A stretch of 64,000 nucleotides of DNA from Icerya purchasi (taxonomy: Eukaryota > Arthropoda > Insecta > Hemiptera > Monophlebidae): the NCBI GenBank assembly GCA_039619475.1, contig CM077116.1, positions 371,704,294 to 371,768,293 on the forward strand, given 5' to 3'. Position 1 is the stretch's first letter; every line of letters starts with the position of its first letter. The translations under genes and the position numbers were made by a program. The notes beneath the pieces were generated by a model, which was not told where the DNA came from, ran no database searches, and was given only the letters and a program-made list of their open reading frames with translations. This document shows positions 57,401 to 64,000 of the stretch, in pieces.

Positions 57401-57918
57401 TAGCTCAACATAGATTACACCATAAATGGATATGTAAAGTTTTTTTTTTTTTTCATTTTATGATTTATCATATTCTGTAACCTTAATCTGATTTTTTTTT
57501 TAACATTTTCAACAAATTCTTACATATGAACTGTAATCTTAATGTTTCATAATTCATTACTTCTTTATAATTTAAAAAAAAAAAACCTATTTCCAATCGT
57601 TTTTTTTTTTAATATATACATTTATAAAAGCAACATGTCTTAATCATAAAGTCATTTTAAAATTATAGTTACTATTGAAAAAATTCATTTCATTACTAAC
57701 TAGTTCATATAACTGGCGAAAAAAACAAAAATTTTCACTTGGAGATTTCATTAACTGCTCACTTATTCGTTAAGGGTGATAAGTTTAATTAGTGATTATT
57801 GTACCTTTTCATTCATGAGTACACGAACTGTAATTTGATCATATTTTGCCGTTTTTGCAACCGGAGGTTTGCTATCGGAACTACTTTCGCAATCTTTTTC
57901 TTTTTTTATGTGTAACAT
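41532..57918 (-). CDS. PCBP/hnRNP-E-like triple KH-domain RNA-binding protein (8 coding exons)
   Basis: Poly(rC)-binding proteins (mub in flies) bind C-rich single-stranded RNA through three KH domains. Assembled on the - strand from exons 57918-57805, 56702-56646, 56549-56433, 54898-54656, 50864-50805, 50642-50573, 44535-44364 and 41709-41532; every junction is in phase and has AG/GT signals. Product about 336 aa, close to PCBP length (~350). KH1 starts ITVRVLMNEKEVDAVIGKNG, KH2 reads MIVPSSQCGIIIGKGG with ADMLPHSTEK, KH3 reads NITIPEDYLAVFIGTHG and ends ATAEYLIDLW. KH2 is closest to PCBP; KH1 and KH3 are diverged (GKNG and GTHG loops), and an extra basic stretch precedes KH3. It could be a paralogue of the mub/PCBP gene rather than the orthologue. 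A stop six bases upstream of the ATG supports the start. Confidence 0.85.
41880..43110 (-). pseudogene. LINE C-terminal remnant with RNase H (strand-biased composition)
   Basis: On the - strand, LWIPRH-stop-GFKDNGLADT (about 42320-42350) is a decayed LINE RNase H motif (WIPSHVGIKGNEIADS type), followed by VRLELPLHPWFLNFPSLQ and AVYRLRFGHSLLPASF (42190-41999), the typical segment after RNase H. The + strand is conspicuously purine-rich (GAAGAAGG-type) over the whole stretch, matching the pyrimidine-rich coding strand of such LINEs. It lies in the PCBP-like intron 41710-44363. The 43110-44363 remainder is AT-rich without recognised features. Confidence 0.65.
44364..44535 (-). CDS. PCBP-like exon 7: basic linker and first half of KH3
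   Basis: Acceptor CTTTCAG, donor GTAATA; 172 nt (2 + 56 codons + 2). Reads VKELLLLINQFKYEYKNA, RKMRGLTTSDNKK, then KNITIPEDYLAVFIGTHG, RTINSIK. The ITIP...IG..G pattern equals PCBP KH3 ELTIPNDLIGCIIGRQG. The loop GTHG lacks the usual basic residue. Confidence 0.85.
44930..45930 (+). mobile_element. Possible LTR end with tRNA-Lys-type primer site and gag start
   Basis: The block is clearly less AT-rich than its flanks. At 45799-45812 TTGGCGCCCGAAAT resembles the 3' end complement of tRNA-Lys (retroelement primer sites begin TGGCGCCCGAA), preceded by GTTAAGTATCA as a plausible LTR end in CA. About 30 bp later an ATG at 45843 opens a 15-codon frame (MSTSQLAPEQRNEKS) that ends in TGA. No second LTR or pol is seen, so this may be a truncated 5' end. 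The LTR start is undetermined. Confidence 0.35.
45970..46627 (-). mobile_element. Internally deleted hAT element with TIRs and transposase tail
   Basis: Ends are inverted: TAGGGATGTTGCGG at 45970 and CCGCAACATCCCTA ending at 46627. Several GCGGAT/ATCCGC subterminal motifs follow within 70 bp of each end, as in hAT elements. It is flanked on both sides by ATATATAT, compatible with the 8-bp hAT duplication but ambiguous because it lies in a TA microsatellite. Internally the - strand reads LPASGRSEQLFSSTGLIY, a hATC-type motif (normally SERLFSSAG), with stops. Length 658 bp. Confidence 0.8.
46806..49811. mobile_element. 3-kb element with ~100-bp inverted ends, host of a nested LINE
   Basis: 46806-46920 and 49719-49811 are inverted copies sharing TTTTAAG, GTGTCTACTG/GTGTACTG, an exact ACAAAATTATTACGTCATTTTATTTTCTCGAT block and TGTTTTA. 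Between them is AT-rich DNA plus an inserted Jockey LINE (47608-48790). No transposase for this element was found, so it is probably non-autonomous. Similarity beyond the terminal ~100 bp is weak. Confidence 0.65.
47608..48790 (-). mobile_element. 5'-truncated Jockey-type LINE with poly-A tail
   Basis: On the - strand: APFADDIALLASSANS (about 48730-48760), DKWRIKFNEKKCQQVVF, RYLGMYLDRRLTWKKHV, GRSSTLSLSLKRSIIASI, and TLHTDLNIPFVGE near the C-terminus (stop at 48198). Its ~570-bp 3' region contains a ~150-bp direct duplication (47755-47830 and 47905-47985, sharing GGATAACATGGCAACCTAT) and ends in a T21 run on the + strand (47609-47630). Same general family as the copies at 29586-30600 and 51690-53640. 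Confidence 0.85.
50573..50642 (-). CDS. PCBP-like exon 6
   Basis: Acceptor TTTTCAG, donor GTACGT; 70 nt giving ISDNVLAPNKELADLSSA plus LGKST and one base of a Val codon. Inter-KH linker. The one-base overhang fits exon 7 exactly. Confidence 0.65.
50805..50864 (-). CDS. PCBP-like exon 5
   Basis: Acceptor TTTACAG, donor GTAAAA; exactly 20 codons, phase 0 both ends: VWLFREPVIPLESLKTEDVK. It follows KH2 at the place where PCBPs have a short linker after the last KH helix. Support is splice signals and phase only. Confidence 0.65.
51391..51441. repeat. (AAT)n microsatellite
   Basis: About 17 uninterrupted AAT triplets in the PCBP-like intron between exons 4 and 5. 50865-51390 otherwise shows nothing recognisable. 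Confidence 0.95.
51690..53640 (+). pseudogene. Jockey-type LINE ORF2 pseudogene
   Basis: Order on the + strand: post-endonuclease linker (TNWNQFREELDSNINLIV, LKTTEELEM), fingers (KKATEIDEITPAILKELS), SYRPISLLPSLAKLYEKL, LPDHQFGFRSHHSTIDQV, then after a frameshift FLDVQAFDRVWHGSLIYK, YADDTIIM (53001-53024), KYLELNLDSRLTWKTHI and the C-terminus RLKRSYPLDLVV with stop near 53639. Stops and frameshifts (for example at 52717, 53093, 53312) make it inactive. The LINE is antisense to the PCBP-like gene and lies in its intron between exons 4 and 5. Downstream 53640-54655 is AT-rich without features. Confidence 0.85.
54656..54898 (-). CDS. PCBP-like exon 4: KH2
   Basis: Acceptor TTCTTTAG, donor GTAAGT; 81 codons. 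Contains almost all of KH2: LKMIVPSSQCGIIIGKGG, TTIKDISERSKCSIL, ADMLPHSTEKIVSLSG. The VPSSQCG and ADMLPNSTE motifs are diagnostic of PCBP KH2. Confidence 0.95.
54899..56432 (-). other. PCBP-like intron between KH2 and KH1 exons
   Basis: Phase-0 intron, AT-rich. Nothing recognised by eye on either strand. Confidence 0.6.
56433..56549 (-). CDS. PCBP-like exon 3: end of KH1
   Basis: Acceptor TTGTTACAG, donor GTACGT; 39 codons, TECNIYFTDETTFGKILC, then VIGTLNDVFQAFSEI. Corresponds to PCBP ARINISEG..RIITLAGPTNAIFKAF. A second TTTACAG 24 nt further in would break frame, so the upstream acceptor is chosen. Confidence 0.85.
56646..56702 (-). CDS. PCBP-like exon 2: KH1 GxxG loop
   Basis: Acceptor TTTAG, donor GTGAGA; 19 codons in phase 0, EVDAVIGKNGETIKELMKK. 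IGKNGE is the KH GxxG nucleic-acid-binding loop (PCBP: IIGKKGE). Too short to be noticed as an ORF. Confidence 0.85.
56965..57180 (-). other. Unassigned 71-codon basic ORF in a GC-richer patch
   Basis: An ATG ORF (MSVPRGYLPRVATGEKRR, SVEELLWGRAHKTTRVHG, KPRRPSYYYQSLHYRYF) inside the first PCBP-like intron (56703-57804). Its composition is distinctly less AT-rich than the intron on either side, with sharp edges, which suggests an inserted piece of coding or repeat DNA. No domain recognised. The exon chain of the PCBP-like gene skips it without phase problems, so it is not needed there. Confidence 0.35.
57805..57918 (-). CDS. PCBP-like exon 1 (start)
   Basis: ATG at 57918-57916; donor GTACAA. 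38 codons: an acidic/basic N-terminus MLHIKKEKDCESSSDSKP, then QITVRVLMNEK, the first KH1 strand. An in-frame TAA lies just upstream of the ATG. A non-coding upstream exon cannot be excluded. Confidence 0.8.
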
Positions 57919-58774
57919 TCTTTATACCTATCGTGTATGTCAAAAAAAAAAAATAAGAAATTATTACTTTTAACGATAAACACGTTTCTAATAATGAAAG
58001 AATTAGTTTACTCTTAAAACTTAATCGAATAAATAATACGGTACTGAGAAGTTATTGTAATCGAAAAGGAATAAAAAAAAGTTTATATATAGGGAAAAAT
58101 GAAAAATTTAATAATTACGTAAAATTAAAATAGATACTGCTCATATTTAACCCTCACAAATATTAATACTATTAATCAAATAGTATTTAACATAAACCTT
58201 TTAAAAAATTATTTTCTCTTAATGTGTATCAAAAGTGAAGTCGGTAGATTTCCGTTTATAAATTAGTGGAGATGGTATATTTAACGTTAGAACACAAACA
58301 ATATCTGAATCAGGTACTTCAGAAAGATCAAATATAACAAATAAGGTAATGAAAATATAGCAAATAAAACACAAAAATTACTATTCTACATAAAACTTTA
58401 CCGGTTATTTACTAAATAGAATTTTAATTTTATATTAAGAGCTGTAATATTATTAATGAAAAAGAAAAGTACTTTAATGACTTTAATGACTAAATACTAA
58501 AAAAAAATTATGAAGTAAAGTTAACCTTTCCCTAAAGTAACAAAATTAACTAATAAAATTAAGAAAGCTTTTATTACGTTACCTGCATAAACATTTCAAT
58601 AAATAGACATTGACTTTTTCTGATTTTAATGCAACCTTTACACACACCATTAAAATTTTGGTTATTTACAGAATTTATAAATTTCAAATTTTCAAATTCC
58701 GCTATAAATAATCTCGTCCTTACGTAATTTTTCATTATAATTTACAGCGTTGGTAATCGTACGTACAGTTTTAA
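57919..58774. other. 5' flank of the PCBP-like gene
   Basis: AT-rich. It should hold the promoter and any 5' UTR exon of the - strand gene, but no convincing signal can be singled out. Confidence 0.4.
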
Positions 58775-59189
58775 CTGACACAAGACGTTAGATTTCCAAA
58801 TTGCGGGAAGAGGTTAAGCCTAATGAGGAAGAAGCAGAATAGCGAAAAGAACAGGTATATAACATTAACAGTTATTAAAGTAACAGGGAATAACAGTATT
58901 TCTTTATATTACCTAATTTAGTTAAAGAACGAAATACTGGTAGTAAAATAGCAAAAACTAAATTTTATGCTAAAAATGCAGTGAAATTTCTTGGTTATGT
59001 GGTTATAAAAATTTATCAAAATTCTTTTGTTGACATTGTTTACTACAATGGAATTTTTCTTAAGAAAACCCTACGAAAAAAATTTAGAAAAATTATTGAA
59101 ATAGTTAGAAGAAATTATGTACATCAAAAGATAATAGATATAATTACTTTTTCACCACTTTAAATATTATTATTTTGTAATAAAATTAA

Positions 59190-59690
59190 TGTAAAAATAC
59201 AATAGATGAAGACGATGAAGTTCTAGGGAATTATTGCATTTATTTGCAAACAAATAATGGGCAATTACAAATTTATTTAAAACATCGTATTGTTCTTAGT
59301 GGAGAATCTGCAACAATTTCGAACTATATAATTGAAGTTTGCATTGAACATCTAATACAAATAAATAAAACCAAGTTTTAAAGACAAAATTTGTTGCTAT
59401 TATATTGTTGATGAAGATGTTTTTAAAAAATCAAAGATTTTTATAACTTTTCGTTATGTTAATAGTGCAAGTGGCGAGGATAATTAAACGACTGATCAAA
59501 TTACAAAATGGATTCTTGCCAATTTAGATGAATTTTATTGCAGTAATAAGTTAGTAGCCAAATGTGTCATTAATAGTCATGATGCATCTGTTAAAGTAGG
59601 GAAAAGCAATGGAATTACTGTTGAAGTCCGGGAGTTTATAGGCATTATTTGCAGCGTGTTATGCATAATTAAATTAAAACTAGGTAAAAA
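59190..59690 (+). pseudogene. Unidentified decayed coding remnant in the left arm
   Basis: Broken frames on the + strand read DEDDEVLGNYCIYLQTNN, LYLKHRIVL-like, SGESATISNYIIEVCIEH, then ICCYYIVDEDVFKKSKIF, ITFRYVNSASGEDN, KWILANLDEFYCSNKLVA, KCVINSHDASVKVGKSNG. A related-looking ORF precedes it at 58981-59163 (FVDIVYYNGIFLKK, KIIEIVRRNYVHQKI). The amino-acid composition looks coding, and the pieces follow one another with single stops or shifts. I do not recognise the family; a transposase or host-gene fragment are both possible. Confidence 0.4.
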
Positions 59691-60444
59691 ATATTAAACA
59701 GTGTAAAGTATTTTTAATAACGCTGTTCGTTGTTGTTTAACTTATCAAAAAAATTGTACATTCTTGATGAAATTATGAAAAATTGCTACCCTTTGGTAGC
59801 ACTTACCAGATGGTTGTATAACAATTGTTTTGATAAAATAGTTTATATTCTCAGGAAAAGAATAATTGTTATTTGATTTTATTTTCAAAAAGTAATACCA
59901 CATTCAGCATTGAAATATGTTATTTTGCAAAAGGTTTCCATAACAACTTTTTTGATTTTAAATTGAATTTTATTTCATGAACTAATTAATTAATTACGTC
60001 CTGGAGAGTTATTTATTTTAAAAATTCATTACTATTAAAAATATCTGTAGTATGGTGATCGGAATATACAGCAAGATAAGAGTACATGAATTTCAGTTCG
60101 AAATAAATAATAATACGAGTAACAACAATAAATTTAATATTTATTAGTAATTGTAGATATATAAATGCTTTTGTTTATGCTTTTATAAATTTTATGAATA
60201 ATGTAGGTATGCCATCTGTGTTTAAAGAATTTTAGTAATAAAATGAATTTAAATTGATATATTACTTCAGTTCATAAGAAACTGAAACAATCGTGTTATT
60301 CTGTAAGTATAAATGGAATTATAAATGTTCATTTTTTAAACAAATAATAAAAAATTATGTATGTGTGGTGCACATTAAAAACAAAAAGGCGAATAAAAGT
60401 TTGTTATGAAAAGAATAAATTTTGTTAATATTTTATTATTACAG

Positions 60445-60546
60445 TGTATTAGATGTAGTAGAAGTTTTGCTAGCAAATGGAATTTGACAAGACATTATAA
60501 AAATAATGAATGTGGACATAACAAAAATGATAATGTAACTTTCTGA
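60445..60546 (+). CDS. Zinc-finger terminal exon, left arm copy (partial gene)
   Basis: Acceptor TATTATTACAG, then CIRCSRSFASKWNLTRHY and KNNECGHNKNDNVTF to TGA at 60544-60546. The C-x2-C-x12-H-x5-C spacing and the RS-F/Y...K.NL.RH....ECG layout are those of the variable zinc-finger exons of lola-like BTB transcription factors, where many alternative 3' exons are joined to a common 5' part. Only one finger is present. No upstream exon is identified, so it may be a real alternative exon or a duplicated relic. The mirror copy is at 60988-61155. Confidence 0.5.
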   Translation, partial: CIRCSRSFASKWNLTRHYKNNECGHNKNDNVTF

Positions 60547-60711
60547 TGCGAAGAAAGGTGTATTTCGTGAATTCCACAGTTTGTGAATTGTTTTGAAGGT
60601 GGTTATCAAAAAAATGTTACATTAGAACCTTATTTATTATTCTGCTTTTATTTTATGATGTAAATATATAAAAATATATATATAAACACATGTATCTTAA
60701 TAACACCCAGC

Positions 60712-60772
60712 TAGTTTTCCTAGTACACTACCTATATCTGTACAACTGAGATGTACAAATAGGTAGTCGCCG
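60712..60772 (+). repeat. SINE tail fragment (family of 22058 and 24524)
   Basis: CCTAGTACACTACCTATATC, TGTACAACTG and GTACAAATAGGTAG follow the tail of the SINE at 24800-24860 nearly base for base. No head is present. It lies in the spacer of the inverted duplication. Confidence 0.6.
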
Positions 60773-60987
60773 ATGGTCAGAAGCTGAGTATGGCACTATA
60801 TAGAAAGAAGTTTTCATCTAAGAACCTAAAAAACACAAAATTTAAATTAAATTATAATAATTATGTATTTTAAAAACATGTTTAAATTTCTAAAGAGATT
60901 GTTATTTAATTTTCTTTATGAAACAAGGTATTCCTCAAATCTATTGTCTACCACATAAGACGTGTAGTTATAACCCTCCTTTCGCCC

Positions 60988-61155
60988 CTACCTATGAAAA
61001 ACTCTGGAATCACCCGCATGCGAATATGATATAGTTATACTTTTATAACTTTTACTTACAAATATATTATCATTTTTGTTATGTCCACATTCATTATTTC
61101 TATTATGTCTTGTCAGATTCCATTTGCTAGCAAAACTTCTACTACATCTAGTACA
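60988..61155 (-). CDS. Zinc-finger exon, right arm copy, opposite strand
   Basis: Acceptor TACTATTATAG on the - strand, then CTRCSRSFASKWNLTRHN and RNNECGHNKNDN, then a tail differing from the left copy (IFVSKSYKSITISYSHAG) to TAG at 60990-60988. All four zinc ligands are kept and most changes between the copies are conservative. A GTAAGT 93 bases into the exon could serve as a splice donor. It converges on the left copy across 441 bp. Confidence 0.5.
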   Translation of the reverse strand, partial: CTRCSRSFASKWNLTRHNRNNECGHNKNDNIFVSKSYKSITISYSHAGDSRVFHR

Positions 61156-61745
61156 CTATAATAGTAAAATATTAATGAAATTTATTCATTTCATAACAAA
61201 CTTTTATTTACCTATTTTTTAACACGCACCCATATATAATTTTTTATTATTTGTTAAAAAAATGAGCATGTATAATTCCATTTATACTTACAGAATAACA
61301 CGATTGTTTCAGTTTCTTATGAACTGAAGTAATATATCAATTTAAATTCATTTTATTACTAAAATTCTTTAAACACAGATGGCATACCTACATTATTCAT
61401 AAAATTTATAAAAGCATAAACAAAAGCATTTATATATCTACAATTACTAATAAATATTAAATTTACCGTATAATCACATTATTATTGCTGTTATTATTAT
61501 TCATTTCGAATTTAAATCCATATACTCTTATCTGGGAACAAAAAATAAAAAATAGAAATACGTACAAAATATAAATTCATACATTCTTATTAGTATCCAT
61601 TGGATCCAGCAAAAAACGCAAGAAATCTCTCTGTTATATTAATCACTGTTATTATGATAATACGTTCTTTTCGCTATTCTGCTTCTTCCTCATTAGGCTT
61701 AACCTCTTCCCGCGATTTGGAAATCTAACGTCCTGTTTAACAGAC

Positions 61746-63300
61746 AGCTTTTAGTATCATTTGTATTTACGTTTTAACAAATGTTGTACATTGATTTTTT
61801 TACAAGTCGAATATATAAAAATTACGAAAAAATGAACAGAAAAAATTTTGATTTATATAAATATAAAATTTATAGTTAATAATAGTAGTTCCAATAATCA
61901 TATTAAATGTGAATCTTATAAGGCTTATTGTTAATTATGAAAATTGTTTTATAATATTCAAATTAATTTTAATACTGTAATAAAAAGTGATAAATTTACT
62001 GTCTGCCATGCAGTGTATGTTTTTGAGTATTCGTAAGAATCAGGGCTTGAAAACAGAATAAAAGTACGGCTTAAGCTTAATACAACTTACGTAATTAAAG
62101 AACACGGCTGAAGTTTTCTACTTTTCGCTGTTTAAATTTTAAATATGGCTTAAGCTTTCAGCATTTGGCATATAGAAATTTAAGCTAAACTACATCGGTG
62201 AAGCAAAATAAAACATTTGCGCGGTGCTTTTTGGTTTGTTGCTCTCGTTATTGTACATTATTTTGATTGTTCGCCTGCCGAAGAAAAGTTGTTTTTGGAA
62301 AATTTTGATTGTTTGATTGGATATGCTCATTTAAATTTATATCATATATAGTTTTAAGAATAGATAATTTTTCTTTGATTTTAAATAAATATAAACAATA
62401 CGGTACGTAATTTGCTTTTAATTTATAGAATATAGATTTACCTTTAAGTAAAAGTCACTAAGGTAAAAAATAGGTATATTATTAAAAAGTTAGCTAATTT
62501 AAAATTTACAAAAAAATAAAATTGTTTCATGGGAGTTCTCAATTTTTTTTATTATTAAAAATCTACCACAGACAGTTACAAATAATGCGGACTTATTCAA
62601 TGAATTCGTGCTTAAATTTTTTTTGCAAACTATGTACTTATTAAACGAATTAATTAAAACAAGGTATGTAGGTCAAACATGATATTTCATTGAGCTTTCT
62701 GTATGTTAAAACTATAAATTTTTGGGCTAAAAATCCAATGTTCTAAACTGGGGAAGTATCTAGGAATGGGGGTATATTTGTGAATTAGTTCAAAATTTTT
62801 AACTAATAACCATGCTGCAAAAGGGGAAACACATAATTTTCGCGCTTTTTTGAGGTTTATTTAAGCTTTATCATTAAACATAAAATATAAACAAGTAAAT
62901 GCGTGAAAAAAGGTTGCAGGTATAAGTTGAAATATGATTATTTGAAGAAACAAGAGCGTTTCTTTTTTAAAAATAATAAACAAATAAAAAACTCAAATTA
63001 GAAACAACTTTAAGAAAAAGACCGCGAGCTCCCAATTATTCCTCAAACAATAATTTTGATAAAGTGAAATTTGCAATTAGATTCCTCCCTCAAAGGGCTA
63101 ATTTTTAGAGGATGGCAAAATTAATGATTGATTATAAATATCGATTTTCTTTTAAAACCTATGATTGAGTTTTATAACTTATTTTAATCGAAGTTATAAC
63201 CAAATTCTTACGTTTTTAATCTTTTGATGAGACTAAAATATAATCAGAACTCAAAAGACCTAAAATTCAAACTAATCTAAAATTCTGATCTATAATTAAA
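61746..63300. other. AT-rich DNA without recognised features
   Basis: Scanned on both strands; only low-complexity AT-rich sequence is seen. Confidence 0.6.
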
Positions 63301-63375
63301 TTTGCATTTCAAAATTTTCTAATAATGTTGAATGAAAAAATTGTAGGGAGCCTTACTCTCAATGTAATAACCTAT

Positions 63376-64000
63376 GTCGTCCTTAAAAATCTGTTTGATT
63401 ATTCTCTTCATACACTACATAGTATATTCAACTCTTTCCTTTCCACCCCTATTATCATCCCTATTCCTACAAAAAAAAAAACTCTTTCCTACATTCTATC
63501 TCTTTGGCATCGTGCCCCAGAAAATTATTCGAGGATATGCTCAACAAGCGTCTTGTTTGGTGGACTGAGTACAAAAACGTATTTCCTTCCAATATGTTTG
63601 GCTTTGGTCCTAGTGTAGGACCCGTTGATTGTGTCAGTCTTTTTGTTTCCCATATATATAATTCCTTTGTCAATAAAAAATACTTTTGTCGATGTTACTG
63701 TTGCTTTTGATAATGTTCACCTTCCCGCTCTTCGAGATAAAATGATAGCAGTCAACGTTCTGTTGCAATTCAGCTCTCTTATCCGCAATCTCATGTCGAA
63801 TCGTTCTATTAATTTCTCCCCTCCACTTTTCCTCACTACGAGAACCGTTTTTCATAGGCTTCCTCAAGGTTCTTGTCTAAGTCCGACTCTTTTCAATATT
63901 TTCACTAGTTCTATTGCTTCCTCCTCCATGCAATCCCATTTAAACTCCATACTTATCCCTCAAAAAGATTGCTTCTGCTGTCTCGGTGTTTTTCTAAACA
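63376..64000 (+). pseudogene. LINE reverse transcriptase, partial, runs off the right edge
   Basis: On the + strand: SCPRKLFEDMLNKRLVWW, MFGFG (for the QFGFR motif), GPVDCVSLFVSHIYNSFV, then after a frameshift VTVAFDNVHLPALRDKMI (about 63695-63745), HRLPQGSCLSPTLFNIFT (63855-63905) and SIASSSMQSHLNSI. These are RT motifs from fingers through box B; the catalytic YADD should follow but is deleted or beyond 64000. The pyrimidine-rich coding strand resembles the fragment at 41880-43110, so both may be one family. Confidence 0.75.

Larger units (their letters stand above)
58775..61745. repeat. Large imperfect inverted duplication
   Basis: Two pairs of segments are inverted copies. The outer pair is 58775-58855 and 61661-61742 (shared GACGTTAGATTTCCAAAT, GCGGGAAGAGGTTAAGCC, GCAGAATAGCGAAAAGAAC). 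The inner pair is 60075-60546 and 61060-61545 (long near-identical runs such as GGTATGCCATCTGTGTTTAA). Spacer about 510 bp. The left arm is longer by about 1.1 kb (58870-60060), an apparent insertion in the left arm or a deletion from the right. Identity of the inner arms looks above 90% by eye, so the event is recent compared with most repeats here. Confidence 0.85.

Overview
The window is eukaryotic nuclear DNA, strongly AT-rich and intron-dominated. It carries Jockey-, I- and RTE-type LINEs, mariner and hAT DNA transposons and tRNA-derived SINEs, and it encodes an insect-type hyd/UBR5 protein. An insect, possibly a hemipteran, fits best; the order is inference. No tools were run: exon boundaries were read by eye from splice signals, codon phase and remembered family sequence.

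Two host genes dominate and point at each other. On the + strand, 4283-36150 holds the 3' half of hyd/UBR5 (HECT E3 ubiquitin ligase): 14 exons, all phase-compatible, coding about 814 C-terminal residues up to the canonical FGFV end. They include the MLLE (PABC) domain and the HECT domain with its catalytic Cys. Upstream exons lie off the left edge. On the - strand, 57918-41532 holds a complete but diverged poly(rC)-binding-protein-like gene (three KH domains, about 336 aa, eight coding exons). It was assembled from exons too short or too broken up to stand out as ORFs. The two genes converge across about 5 kb of transposon-littered DNA.

Region by region: 1-3200 is a decayed I-like LINE (-). 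The 8-kb hyd intron 4711-12767 carries a 394-bp tandem array of about ten units. Intron 12938-18015 carries a 2.6-kb element with about 450-bp inverted ends around an RTE LINE remnant. Intron 21868-27894 holds an inverted SINE pair, a dead mariner and a second mariner-like element with unusually long inverted ends. Intron 29511-31039 holds a fairly young antisense Jockey copy. The intergenic stretch 36660-41530 has a hAT transposase tail, a SINE and a LINE fragment. The PCBP introns hold a LINE with RNase H, a possible LTR with a tRNA-Lys-type primer site, a hAT miniature element, a nested inverted-repeat element with a Jockey LINE inside, and another Jockey pseudogene.

The right flank (58775-61745) is a large imperfect inverted duplication. 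Its two arms carry convergent copies of one zinc-finger exon resembling the variable exons of lola-type BTB genes. 63376-64000 is the start of another LINE that runs off the window.

The most unusual items are the convergent zinc-finger exons, the tandem array in which every unit repeats a splice-acceptor-like motif, and the diverged three-KH gene.
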